NCBI GenBank assembly: GCA_963682025.1
Contig: OY821517.1
Location: 105,220,972-105,284,971 of the forward strand
Reading direction: 5' to 3'
Source of the DNA: Cordilura impudica
Lineage: Eukaryota > Arthropoda > Insecta > Diptera > Scathophagidae
DNA length: 64,000 nucleotides
The position numbers and the translations under genes are program-made. Shown here piece after piece: positions 1 to 9,989 of this stretch. Numbering within the stretch: position 1 is the stretch's first letter; every line of letters begins with the position of its first letter. The notes beneath the pieces were generated by a model, which was not told the DNA's origin, did no database searches, and worked only from the letters and a program-made list of their open reading frames with translations.

Positions 1-133
1 ATCAAAAGTGTTTTCAATACATTACTTATGAAACACAACCTAATGCATTTTAAACCATTTGAATCTGAAACTAAATATTTCTGTATTGTATTTTTCCGAT
101 TTCAATACCTTTCAAACAACATATATAAAAAAA

Positions 134-494
134 ATCATGTGAGTCCGATCACAGGGGAGAAGTGTAAACATCTACTAATTAAAGATTTTTTTATGTCACT
201 TTTTTAAAATCAAATAGAAAGCGTCATCTATGTGGCACTTATAGCAAACAACTGCAGGGGCTGGTTATACTTGTGGGGTTGTTGAATTATGTACTTATAT
301 GTTATACGTTTATATTGTGAAATTTTTAACGTTTTACAGGGTTGTTGAATTAGCTGAAACAATTCGATATCATAATTTAATTTCACCAATTCAATCATAA
401 GTCACACCGATTTGTCTTACGGCTCACGCTGTTTTTGAGATTGTATTGTGAAATAGAAATTTACCCCCCTGCGCCGATAGATGTTTACACATCA
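134..494 (+). repeat. Short TIR repeat, family A, copy 1
   Basis: A roughly 360-bp element that recurs at 20518-20863, 26392-26756 (inverted) and 26826-27098. It begins with ATGTGAGTCCGATCACAGG. A GTGTAAACATCT motif near the left end is mirrored by AGATGTTTACACATC at the right end, giving short terminal inverted repeats. The middle holds shared stretches such as AAATAGAAAGCGYCATCTATG and GATTGTATTGTGAAATAGA. No coding capacity is visible, so it is probably a MITE of unassigned superfamily. Confidence 0.75.
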
Positions 495-640
495 AAAATT
501 TACACAAAAATTTGCAAATTGTACCCCTAAATTTTCAATACTAAGTAACAAATACTATGTAACAATTAAAAATAAAAAAGGATAATAAAATACAAATATT
601 TAAATGTCTACTGCTGTTTATTATTTTTTTTTATATACAA

Positions 641-1047
641 TCGCACCTGCACCTCTAAAGTGAGTCATCTCAAAATTTTTCAATTTTCACTTTTTGCAAG
701 AAAACGATACACAGTGGTCATATCTATCCACTGTAAAAATCTCACATCAGTTTTTCTAGTCTTTCGTAAAAAAAAAAAAATACAGTTGTAACCCTATTTG
801 TGTAATAAGAGTAGCTTCTTTAGAATCCACTAAAAAGACACATTTTGAGTTGCACCCAAAAAATTTGTTATTTTTGATGATCATTGAACAAATCCCAAAA
901 ACAACTACTGTTGTATACTTCTTATTCGCAATTCTTTACAATAAAACAACTGTTGTTAAATTTTATAGTAAATATTAAAAAAACCTTTTTTTGCATCTAC
1001 TGAAAATTTGTAAATTTGAGTTGGCTCACTTTAGAGGTACAGGTGCG
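641..1047. mobile_element. MITE with about 50-bp terminal inverted repeats
   Basis: The left end reads CGCACCTGCACCTCTAAAG and the right end, on the other strand, CGCACCTGTACCTCTAAAG. The match continues as TGAGYCAWCTCAAA for about 50 bp in total. The interior is AT-rich and has no plausible ORF. Target duplications are not clear. This looks like a non-autonomous DNA transposon present once in this window. Confidence 0.75.
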
Positions 1048-1208
1048 ATATATCATAACAGTTATGTTCGAGAACTTTTTTTTATAGCAATATTAGTAAA
1101 TAAGATATTATTAAAAATTTTAATAAGTTTAATCGTTTACTCGCTACACCTTACTACTATTACGACTTTTACTATAAAAGTATTCTAGCATTTCAAAAAC
1201 ATATTAAA

Positions 1209-1990
1209 ACAAGTAAGAAAATTATAGTCGGTCTAGACCGACTATATGATACCCTATACCATGCGTTTAGAAACCCTATCTCATAGGCCCAACTAACTGG
1301 ACATAGAAAATAAGCAAAAACCGAATTTGAGTGGCATTTTTATTAATTTTTTTGGCTGCAGATATGAAAAAGTTCATATCGGATGCTATATCTATATAGG
1401 GACTAGGTCCAAAAATGGACCGATCCTGATCATGTTTGGTAAAGTCTCTTGTATTTTGCAAAAATATATACAAACAAAATTTGAGAAGAATCAGTGCAAT
1501 ATTTTTGTTTTTTAATAGATTTAAGTGAAGATCGGGAAGCAGCTCTGTATGGGGTCAAAGGGATCATTTTTGGACTACTCATTAATGGATGTAATGAATG
1601 CATACAAACCCAATTTGAGTAAGATCTATATGACAATTTGGATCTTATGGCAATTTATGTCGATTTTATATGGGTAATTTGTATGGGGGCTAGGTCTGAA
1701 CATGGACCGATTCTCACCAATTTCAATAGCGTTCATCCCATGGCCGATAAAAGCTTATATACCAAATTTCATCAAAATATATTCATATTTGCGACCTGCA
1801 GTTTGATTACAAGCTTTACATGGACACACAGACGGACGGACGGACGGACGGACATTGTTAAATCAACTCAGAAAGTGATTCTGATTCGATCGGTATTATT
1901 AAAGATGGGTCTAGGTCAAATATTTTTGGTTGTTACAAACAGCAGCACAAAGTCATTATACCCAAACCACATAGTGGTATAGGGTATAAT
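1209..1990 (+). mobile_element. Mini-me-like repeat, family B, copy 1
   Basis: The most complete copy of the commonest repeat in the window. It opens with ACAAGTAAGAAAATTATAG, then a perfect 24-bp palindrome at 1223-1246 (core AGTCGGTCTAGACCGACT) and GATACCCTATACC. It ends with a (GGAC)n microsatellite near 1831-1853, a conserved block with GGGTCTAGGTCAAATATTTT, and GTGGTATAGGGTATA, which mirrors the start. The GGAC/GTCY repeat followed by a conserved core recalls the dipteran mini-me elements; the assignment rests on that resemblance only. Small ORFs inside are incidental. Confidence 0.7.
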
Positions 1991-2349
1991 TAGTAATGAA
2001 ATTAAGAGATACTCAATTTCTCTTTGACTATATTTTTACAACACAGTGGAGGTAAAAATTTACGTTGGAATTTTAAAACTGATTGTCAAATATTTATAAA
2101 ATAAATAAATTAAAATAAAATAAAACAAGCATTTCGGTGTCTTTAATTTTTGTTATTTTTGCTTTCATAAGTTATGTGCGAGTACTTTTTGTATGTAGTA
2201 GTAGAGTTTACGGTCAAGCTTGAGTACTCAAGCTACGTGAAAAGCTCTAAGCTCGAGTAGCCAAAACTAAAATTTTTCATGTTTGAAAGCATGTAAAAAG
2301 ATAAACATAAGTTTTTAGTATAACAAATACTTATATTCTTTTTGAAATC
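1991..2349. other. AT-rich stretch, no gene
   Basis: Nothing coding is seen. It contains one perfect 18-bp palindrome at 2217-2234 (AGCTTGAGTACTCAAGCT). Confidence 0.6.
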
Positions 2350-3079
2350 GTACAAGTACCAGGCGTGGACAAACTACTAATCGAAAAAGCTCGGACACTT
2401 TCAGTACAAATGTATAATAATATGCATCCCATAGATGTTTGACATAATTTTACAAATTTTTTTTTTCCCAAAATACATGTTATAATTTTATATATTTTTG
2501 ATTCAGTTATATTAATAAATTACTCTCGTGATATATTGAAGCATTCTGATGAAAACTGTGGAGTGGGCTAACTACTAATCGAAACAGATCAGCCACCTTC
2601 CATTCAAATGTATGAAAATATGTCTTTCGTATATGTTTGATGGCTATTAAAAAAAAAAATTAAGAATTATGATTGGAAGTCAAATACACTTTTTATACTA
2701 TACAGATAATTAATTATCCTCCTCATCAATAAATTGATACAGAAAGAAATAATCTAACAATATCGACAAATTGTCAATATCAAGCTGCGGCTCAAAATCC
2801 AAAGTGGAGATTGTGCTTTCAAAATTTTAAAGCATTCCAATAAAAATTTAGCAAGAAGTGTACACATATTTTTTAAATTTTTGCACTGTCTGTAATCGAC
2901 TGTACTCACAGATTACTCATTAGACCATTCCGACCAAAATTGCGGCGTCGTTATAGTACTACTGACTGATATTGCCCACTTTCTATACAAATGTGTGAAA
3001 ATATGCTCTTGTTTGCAGTTTGATGGTATTTGCCAGAAAATATTCCACAATGAATTAATAAAGAATTATATTCTTTAGA

Positions 3080-3285
3080 GTTGTATCTATAGATTAATAC
3101 GTGAACGACAATCTTTCGACCACCTTTTAAGCAAAATGCGCGCACGGAGGAGTGTGAAATTTGCAATAGTTATAGTTCATATGGAGGAGCAGAATGCAGA
3201 ATTATAAAATTTATATATAATATGTGTTAAAAATATGTTCAATTAAAAGAGCCTAAGGATATGCTAATCAATTTTAGCCAATTCC
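3080..3285 (+). repeat. Repeat with inverted partner at 8120-8340
   Basis: This segment matches 8120-8340 on the opposite strand. Shared words include CACGGAGGAGTGTGAAATTT on this strand and GATTAGCATACCTTTAGG on the other. Both copies end next to a GCTAATC/AGAGCCTAA motif that also occurs inside the Helitron family. No coding signal. Confidence 0.65.
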
Positions 3286-3391
3286 CAATCATCGCCTGTA
3301 CATTTATTATTGATGGTTTTAAAAAAGAGTACATTTTAATCGCGCTGGGTTGAATTGTGAATTGCCTAAAATTAGCATACCTTTAGGTTCT
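3248..3391. repeat. Short foldback, 144 bp
   Basis: The two ends form an inverted repeat of about 40 bp: AAGAGCCTAAGGATATGCTAA on the left against AAGAACCTAAAGGTATGCTAA read from the right, both followed by a CAATTC block. It could be a tiny MITE or a folded-back piece of the neighbouring Helitron. Confidence 0.5.
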
Positions 3392-3787
3392 TATAAAATT
3401 GTTTATAATTATATTTATTCTGTGTTTTCATCAAATCTTTATAATTACATTTATTCTGTGTTTTCATCAAATTTTTATAATAAAATTTAATGAATTTTAT
3501 TCAAAAAATCACAATTTAATCAATTTTGTTATATTCATAAATTTTTTATATATATAGATTAAAAAAACATTGAAAGAAAAATATTAAATGAAAAAATTAA
3601 ATTTCTTAGACCCTGTTTTTGAGATATCAGTTAAACCTAGTTTTGTTAAACCCAAATTTATTCATCAATTCCTTTATGAATTTGGACATGTCCGACAAAA
3701 TTAATTTAACTAAACTAGGTTTAACTGACATCTCAAAAACTGGGCCTTAGAATTTGCACTCGAATTTCGAGTGCTGGGCTCTGCTAA
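3392..3787 (+). mobile_element. Partial non-autonomous Helitron, 3' part, holding a MITE
   Basis: The 3' terminus carries the hairpin GCACTCGAATTTCGAGTGC and ends in CTGCTAAT, that is CTAA followed by T, matching the other Helitron copies in the window. The 5' end is not recognisable. Inside are two copies of a 36-bp unit (3402-3437 and 3438-3473), with a third partial copy at 3474, and the MITE at 3609-3746. Confidence 0.6.
3609..3746. mobile_element. Harbinger-type (Tourist-like) MITE with TTA duplication
   Basis: A 138-bp element with inverted ends of about 40 bp: GACCCTGTTTTTGAGATATC on the left against GGCCCAGTTTTTGAGATGTC read from the right. It is flanked by TTA at 3606-3608 and 3747-3749. 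Other Helitron copies show the uninterrupted site (AAATTTC next to CTAGAATTTGC or similar). A TWA duplication and a GGCCCAGTTT-like terminus are typical of PIF/Harbinger elements. No ORF. Confidence 0.8.
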
Positions 3788-4200
3788 TATATAAAAAGAA
3801 CTTTTCATTTAAGCTTGGTAGCATACCACCAAAATTTGAATTTTTGAGGAGCTACTTACTACTCCACAAAAAACAGAACATAAATATATTTTTTTCACTA
3901 TCCGCAATTGACCATATTCATAAATGTCCTAATAAAAAATTAAGCCATTTCGATAAAAATTTAGCGAAAAAGATCAGCCACTTTCTATATAAATGCGTGA
4001 AAATTTACTCTTCTTTGAAGTTTGATGTAATTGTACCTACTGAAAAATTTCCCTCATAACATGTTTATTTTTTGGAAGTTATCGATTTAAGGACATTAAG
4101 GCCTTAAAGTTTCAAACAATTCAAAGAAAAATTGCATGAAAATATGCTCGTCTTTGAAGTTTGAGGTTATTTTACAGAAAGAAGAGACGTTGTAGAAATT

Positions 4201-5865
4201 TGTATAATTTTGAATTGCATGCTGAGACTATTCTCTTTAAATTTTATTTTTTTCTGTACACGGCATACAACATATTTATTATAAATTATATATTGTGTGA
4301 AAGGTATTGAAATTGTGTTATTTTGATTTTTTTGAAATTAGAAATACTGATACATGTTAAAACTGATATACAAAAAATATTTTAAAATCGTTTACATTAT
4401 TAAAAACTTAAAAAAAAATTGTCTATATATGAGATTGGACAGTAAAAAAAACGCATTACATATTTTTTTGTTCTATAACATATCCTAGTTCCATCGAGAT
4501 TTGAGGATGTCCCTCCTGAGACCTTCGTTGTTACATAGAAGCGAAAAGCGCTTTGCTTCATAAACAAAATTGCTTTGGAAGTTCAACAAAAATTTTCTAC
4601 ATTCTGTTTAGAAGATAAGGTTATTTAGTAAATAATTGGTAAATAATTAGTAAATAATAATAAATTAGTAAATAATCTTTTATTTGCTCGAACTAGCTTA
4701 GTATATTATAAATTATTAATATATAATTTAGTAAATCATGGTAGTTTTTGATATGGCACACAACATTGTGGATATTTAAAATATGCTGTTGTAAGAAGCA
4801 CCTGAATTTTTTAACGAAATGCTCGTATGCATTCTAGTCCAGTTTGGTTAAAAATGTCAATAATTTTAAAATTGTTTTTAGTATTACCGTGATTTTTATT
4901 GCAGAGGGTTAACAACATATGCTGATGAAAGTAGATTTAGCTAACAGTACTAACTGTCTTGTTGTTTTTTTATTGAACATAATTTATACGGGTATCAGTA
5001 TTCCAAATGTTATTATACAATTTATGACTTTCGATATTAAGCTTAAATCATTTATATGATTATTCATTATGTTTGCTATAAAACATTATATAGTTGCTGT
5101 GGGTTGAATAGTTACTTATCATCAGGAAAATACTTTATATTTGCCACATTTATGATGTCGTTTCATGTGTGTGCGTGTGTGTGTGTGTGTCACTGTCGTT
5201 GTGGTGTGTATGTGTCATTTCGATATGCGTTATAAAATTTGAACTGGCCCTGAGTTGTTCTTGTGTATGCCATGACTTTGATATGACTTTAAACGGATGT
5301 TTGCATACTTAGAAATAAGTTTAAATCTTCCTACTTAAACCTAGAGGATTAAAAATAAATAATAGTTATTATTGACTGAGCTCATTTCTATAAGGTTTCA
5401 GAATCATGGGTTTTGTTTTATGGCAATGCTTGGGAAGTTTAAAATATGTGGGAGAGGAAATAATCTAAGTAAAATTTTTAAGCAATAAGATTAGGAAAAA
5501 AGAAATGGGATGCTGCTTTGTTGTTGTTTTATAATAATTTTTATGTTGGTTGGTAAACTAAGCTGGAATTATTTCAAATCAATTAATTTTATAGTGTATT
5601 CTTTTAAGGAAACCTTTGGAATTCTGTGGTCTGTTTAAATAAAGGCAGTAACATATTTAATAATGCAAATATATTCAGTTAAAGTCTTTAAAAGTTTTTG
5701 TAGAAAAAATTTAGCTCTTAGAATTTAGAGAATTTTATTCTGGTAATTACATCTACAACAACAATTGCGGATTTAAAGTTTACCAACTGAAGATCGTTGG
5801 AATGAAAGTATAATTGGCGAATAACTTTTATTTACATAGAATTAGTTACGGCACCTGAAAGCGAA
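4201..5865. other. Unannotated AT-rich DNA
   Basis: No gene or mobile element was recognised. A degenerate AGTAAATAAT array lies at about 4627-4737 and a (TG)n microsatellite at about 5167-5190. Confidence 0.5.
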
Positions 5866-6705
5866 GGGTGTTTTTTTTTAGACTTGTGGTTTTCAAGAAG
5901 AAAAAAAACCCACATATTATAATGTTATGGCCAAGAATTTCGATTTATTATAAAGATAAGGGTTTGCCATTATGTTTTAAAAATGATTTGGGGCACGTGG
6001 CCGACGCGGCTGGGCCCAAAACGAGATGGACACCGATCCCGATTTTCACAAGAAAATTTTGTTCAGCGATAAAGCTCACTTTTGGTTAAATGGGTACGTT
6101 TATAAACAAAATTGTCGCATTTGGAGTGATGATAATGCACAAGCCATTGTTGAGATACCGTTACATCCTCAAAAAGTCACTGTTTGTTGTGCTCACTGGT
6201 CCATATTTCTTCAAAAATGAAGCCGGCCATAACGTTACAGTGAATGGGGAACGCTATAGAGCCATGATTAATGACTTTTTCGTGCCTGAATTGGAGGATG
6301 TTGATGTGGACGACCTTTGGTTCCAACAAGACGGCTCTACATGCCATACAGCCAACGAAACAATCAATTTATGGAAGGAAACTTTTGGTGAACGCATCAT
6401 CTCGCGTCATGGCCCTGTGGCGTGGCCTCCAAGATCGTGCGATTTTACACCGCTGGACTATTTTTTGTGGGGTAATGCGAAGTCGCTTGTCTACGCAGAT
6501 AAGCCCGAGACGATTGACGCCGTGGAAGAGAATATTCGGCGCGTTATTGCTGACATACGCCCCCCAAATGCTGCAAAAAGTGGTGACAATTGGGCCTCTC
6601 AGCTGGAATTTAATCGAGCCAGCCGCGGCGGCCACTTGCCGCAAACGCAATAAATTATATGCGTTTTATTTCTTCTTGAAACCCACAAGTATAAAAAAAA
6701 CACCC
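5866..6705 (+). mobile_element. Deleted mariner-like element
   Basis: An 840-bp element with matching ends of about 37 bp. The left end is GGGTGTTTTTTTTTAGAC followed by TTGTGG and TTTCAAGAAG; the right end read on the other strand is GGGTGTTTTTTTTATAC with the same continuation. Intact relatives are about 1.2-1.3 kb, so roughly the first third of the interior is missing. A clean TA duplication is not visible. Confidence 0.85.
6026..6652 (+). pseudogene. Mariner transposase, truncated and frameshifted
   Basis: The C-terminal two thirds of a Tc1/mariner DDE transposase, which would cut and paste its element in the nucleus. The first catalytic region reads ILFSDKAHFWLNG in one frame. At about 6195 the frame shifts by one and a few residues are missing. 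The second frame then gives WFQQDGSTCHTANET, with the second catalytic D, and CDFTPLDYFLWG, with the third, ending RASRGGHLPQTQ before TAA. The N-terminal DNA-binding domain is gone. It lies within the matched ends at 5866 and 6705. It cannot make a full enzyme; the frameshift could in principle be a sequencing error, but the N-terminal loss is real. Confidence 0.88.
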
Positions 6706-6959
6706 TTTAGTATTCTTCCTATTCAAAATACTCTTTGAATCCTTTCAGATATTTTAATTACTACCATGGTCCCAGGATAGAGATAGATGAGCTTGATCTT
6801 CCAGCGTTTTTAGCCCGGACAAGGATCAAACAGAAATTAAACTTTTCACGCAAAAATAAAATTTAAAATTTTTTACACTCAATTTTCCAGAAAAAAAAAA
6901 TATTTCACACATAAAGTAATGCACGCGATCCACGTAAATCCTTGGATCTTCAGAGAATA

Positions 6960-7930
6960 TATAATTGTTGTTAGGGTAGTAAATAAATCGAAAATAAACC
7001 ATGTTGGCACCAACGCAATCCTCCGCCATACAAGCTCTATCAACAACGAACCACCTGATCTCGATGAAATTATAACCGCTATCAATTAATTTAATAATAA
7101 TAAAGCCCCCGTTATCGATAATCTACCAGCCGAACTATTTAAGTGCGACTCTCAAATCACCGCAACAATCCTACACCCACTATTTTGGAAAATATGGGAG
7201 ACAGAAGCCATACCCTATTCTATTCGTTACAACGCTTGAAATACTCTCGACAATATCAGGTAGATATAGAGGTATCCAGTGGAGAATCAACGAATAACTC
7301 TAGGACCTCGACTATGCCGATGATCTTGTTCTAATGGTGGCAAACAAGGACGAAATGCAGAGGAAGATAGACAACTTGGATCTAACGGCGTCAAAATATG
7401 GCCTACGAATCAATTCAATTGACTATTCTGCTATATGGATCCGAAACCCGGCTTGTAAACGAAGTCATCAAGCACAATATACAAACTTTTACCAATAGAT
7501 GCTTGCGAAACATATTAAGGATTTGGTGGCCTAGAGTAGTTACAAATAAACAGCTTCTAAATCGCCAATGAAGACAACATCAAAACTCAAACAAAGAGGA
7601 GAAAATATAAGTGGCTTGGACATACCCTAAAAAACCATACAATAAAATTTACCATGAAATACTCGAATGGAACCCTTAGAGTGCGAGGATACCAGCAAGG
7701 CCGAAGATATAATGGCCTAGAGTTGTTACAAATAAACAGCTTCTCAATCGCCAATGAAGACAACATCAAAACTCAAACAAAGAGGAGAAAATATAAGTGG
7801 CTTGGACATACCCTAAAAAACCATACAATAAAATTTACCATGAAATACTCGAATGGAACCCTTAGAGTGCGAGGATACCAGCAAGGCCGAAGATATAATG
7901 GAGACGTACAATTTTTAAAGAAACCGGAAA
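6960..7930 (+). pseudogene. RTE-like LINE reverse transcriptase remnant
   Basis: A decayed non-LTR reverse transcriptase. The order of recognisable pieces is: EPPDLDEIITAIN with NNNKAP at about 7045-7110 (start of the RT domain), LDYADDLVLMV at about 7310-7340 (the YADD active site), LLYGSETRLV at about 7430, TNRCLRNILRIWWP at about 7490-7535, and KYKWLGHTLKN at about 7790. The LLYGSET...CLRRIL...W.GHTLRK order is typical of RTE/BovB-type C-termini. Stops, frameshifts and internal deletions separate the pieces. A 186-bp tandem duplication lies in the C-terminal part. The endonuclease domain was not found. Confidence 0.8.
7528..7899 (+). repeat. 186-bp tandem duplication in the RTE remnant
   Basis: Unit 1 is 7528-7713 and unit 2 is 7714-7899. 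Both start GGCCTAGAGT and end AGATATAAT, with about two differences by eye. The period is a multiple of three, so a reading frame of about 180 codons runs through both copies from 7654. The near identity implies a recent event inside an otherwise decayed LINE. Confidence 0.93.
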
Positions 7931-8119
7931 ATCATTCAACGAACTCAGACATATCGCAACAGACAGACATAGATGGAATTCTACGTACACAGCCGATATT
8001 CCTCCTGATGGCATTTGCTGAAATAATAATAAAACCTATGCCTGTAATTAAAAGTATTTATTTGGATGAAAATAATCTAACCCATAAAAGCAAAGATTTT
8101 ATTAAAACTCTTTCTTTGA

Positions 8120-8340
8120 TTAGCATACCTTTAGGCTCTTATAAAATTATTTATTATATATATTTTATTTTATTTAATTTAATATATTTTTAACACATAT
8201 TATACATAAATTTTATCACTTGCACTTCTCCTCCATATCAACTATAACTATGCCAAATTTCACACTCCTCCGTGCGCGCAATTTGCTTAAAAAGTAGTCG
8301 AAAGATTTACCTTCATGTATTGATATATAGATTTACATAC
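8120..8340 (-). repeat. Inverted partner of 3080-3285
   Basis: It starts GATTAGCATACCTTTAGGC and continues through ACACTCCTCCGTGCGCGCA, matching the reverse complement of the earlier copy. No coding role is visible. Confidence 0.65.
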
Positions 8341-9190
8341 TTTAGAAGTTTTTTTTTTTGTTGTTATGAGAAACAATACAAACAATACAATAATTCAAAA
8401 ATAAAAATATTTATAAATAAAACTAAAAAAGTATTTATATGAACACCCAAAATTCTGTATTAAAAATTTGTCAGTGCCGAAATACCAATTTTCCAATATC
8501 GGTGCGGTTTGCAAAACACTACTTAAATAGTATACATACGCAGTTACTTATACTTATGTATATTTTGGCAAATTTTAAACATATTGTTTTTCAGAAACTC
8601 AGTCCTAAACATCAGATCATTTCAGCTTTCACCTTTCAAAGCATGTCTTAATAGCTTTACTATAAGACTTCGATTTGAATAATAGATTAAAAAGTTAAAA
8701 AGAAAAACTGGATCACTTTATTCAGTTTTTAATGATTTTTTAACTTTCGAGAAGATATCTCTATTGCACAAGTATAGAGCATTATATTAATTTTGTATAA
8801 AAATAATTATGATCAATTTATGTAGAGATAAATAATAAAAAAAAATTAGTAAATTTAATTCAAGTTATATTTGCTGCATCGAAACGAAAAGTTCTTTTTG
8901 TGTAGAAAACTGGCATTCTAGAATATTAGAAAACCGTGTAGCAAAAGTGCCGATCTCTGGCTTCCAAAAAATTTTCTTAAACAACATCGGAAAATGTAAT
9001 AAAATGTGCTAAAAATTAAAAATTTTTTAAATCTTTAAAATTTTTAAATCTTAAAATTTTTTTTTTCTGAGATTATTTTATTTATTATATATATTTTTAT
9101 ATCCTCGACACCAGTGTTCAGGATGTATATACATATAAGTTTGTGATTGCGTTTGCAATAATCAGAAAAAAAATCTGGACCCCATAATAT
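8341..9190. other. AT-rich DNA, no gene
   Basis: No element recognised. A weak stem at about 8683-8745 pairs AAAAGTTAAAAAG with CTTTTTAACTTT-like sequence. Confidence 0.5.
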
Positions 9191-9192
9191 AG

Positions 9193-9221
<29 letters not shown>
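9191..9221. repeat. (TA)n microsatellite
   Basis: An uninterrupted TA run directly outside the left terminus of the 3.3-kb transposon. A shorter TA run lies outside its right terminus, so target duplications cannot be read. Confidence 0.9.
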
Positions 9222-9224
<3 letters not shown>

Positions 9225-9620
9225 TGTTTTTTTTTTTGGTTTTTGTTTTTGATTTTTTGATATCATTACTTTTTAGAAGGTTTTTGCGCCAATAAAAATA
9301 ATGGCGTTTTTGTTTTTTTAAAATTCAAACTCCTTCAATCGCCTCTTGGCGACTAATATCGCGAATTTTGGGTACCTTACTTTGTAGAACAAAAACAGCT
9401 AAATATACTTAAAATCTGACTACACGAATCGATTCTACATAAAAAATTAGGCTTATGAGCAGTTTTTTGCCCTTTTATAATGCACCGGATAGCCATTAGG
9501 GTGGTCGGAAAAAATTATTTTTTTTAATTCTTTCATTTTAACTATTTTTTCGTATACACATTTAAAGAGGATTCTTATCTGAAAAAAATGGTATACTATA
9601 CTTGTTTTGTATTAAAAAAA
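9222..9620 (+). repeat. Left TIR of the 3.3-kb transposon
   Basis: About 400 bp matching the reverse complement of 12180-12559 with scattered differences and small gaps. It ends near the start of the putative first exon at 9748. Confidence 0.85.
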
Positions 9621-9989
9621 ATTATAAACTAAGTAACACTTTTAAAAGTTGTTAGAGTTCAAAAATTTTGTTATTCTTATATTATTTAAATTTTCATTGA
9701 ATTAGGTTTGGAGTTTTAGGTATTCGTAATTTTAACATTATTTTATGAAATGTGTGATCTTAAGAAAATAACTGAAAAAAGAATTAGACGGATTCCAGGT
9801 AAATGCATTATATATTATTTTAATAAAATTATATAACTAGTTACGTTTTTCCCTAAGATATTCGGTCGTGTACAAAGTTAGACGTTTTACGTCGATTTTA
9901 TACAATCCTTAATCCTATTGGAAAACACAATATTTTCGTAACAGCTTCTACTGTTGTATCCGAAATAGAGGAAGATGTGCAAAAGTTGA

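Larger units (their letters stand above)
2350..4200 (+). repeat. Old degenerate tandem array
   Basis: A divergent unit recurs near 2380, 2595, 2965, 3970 and 4120. Recognisable words are GATCAGCCACYTTC, then ATGTGTGAAAATATGCTC, then GAAGTTTGATGG. Spacing is irregular (about 145-370 bp), and the gap between the third and fourth units is filled by the inserted sequence at about 3080-3790. It looks like a decayed satellite or a repeat-rich element; no protein is encoded. Confidence 0.5.

Noticed and set aside
7654..8193. A 180-codon open frame that could be read as a gene
   Set aside because: It runs through the 186-bp tandem duplication of a dead RTE LINE and then into unrelated repeat sequence; the second half repeats the first.
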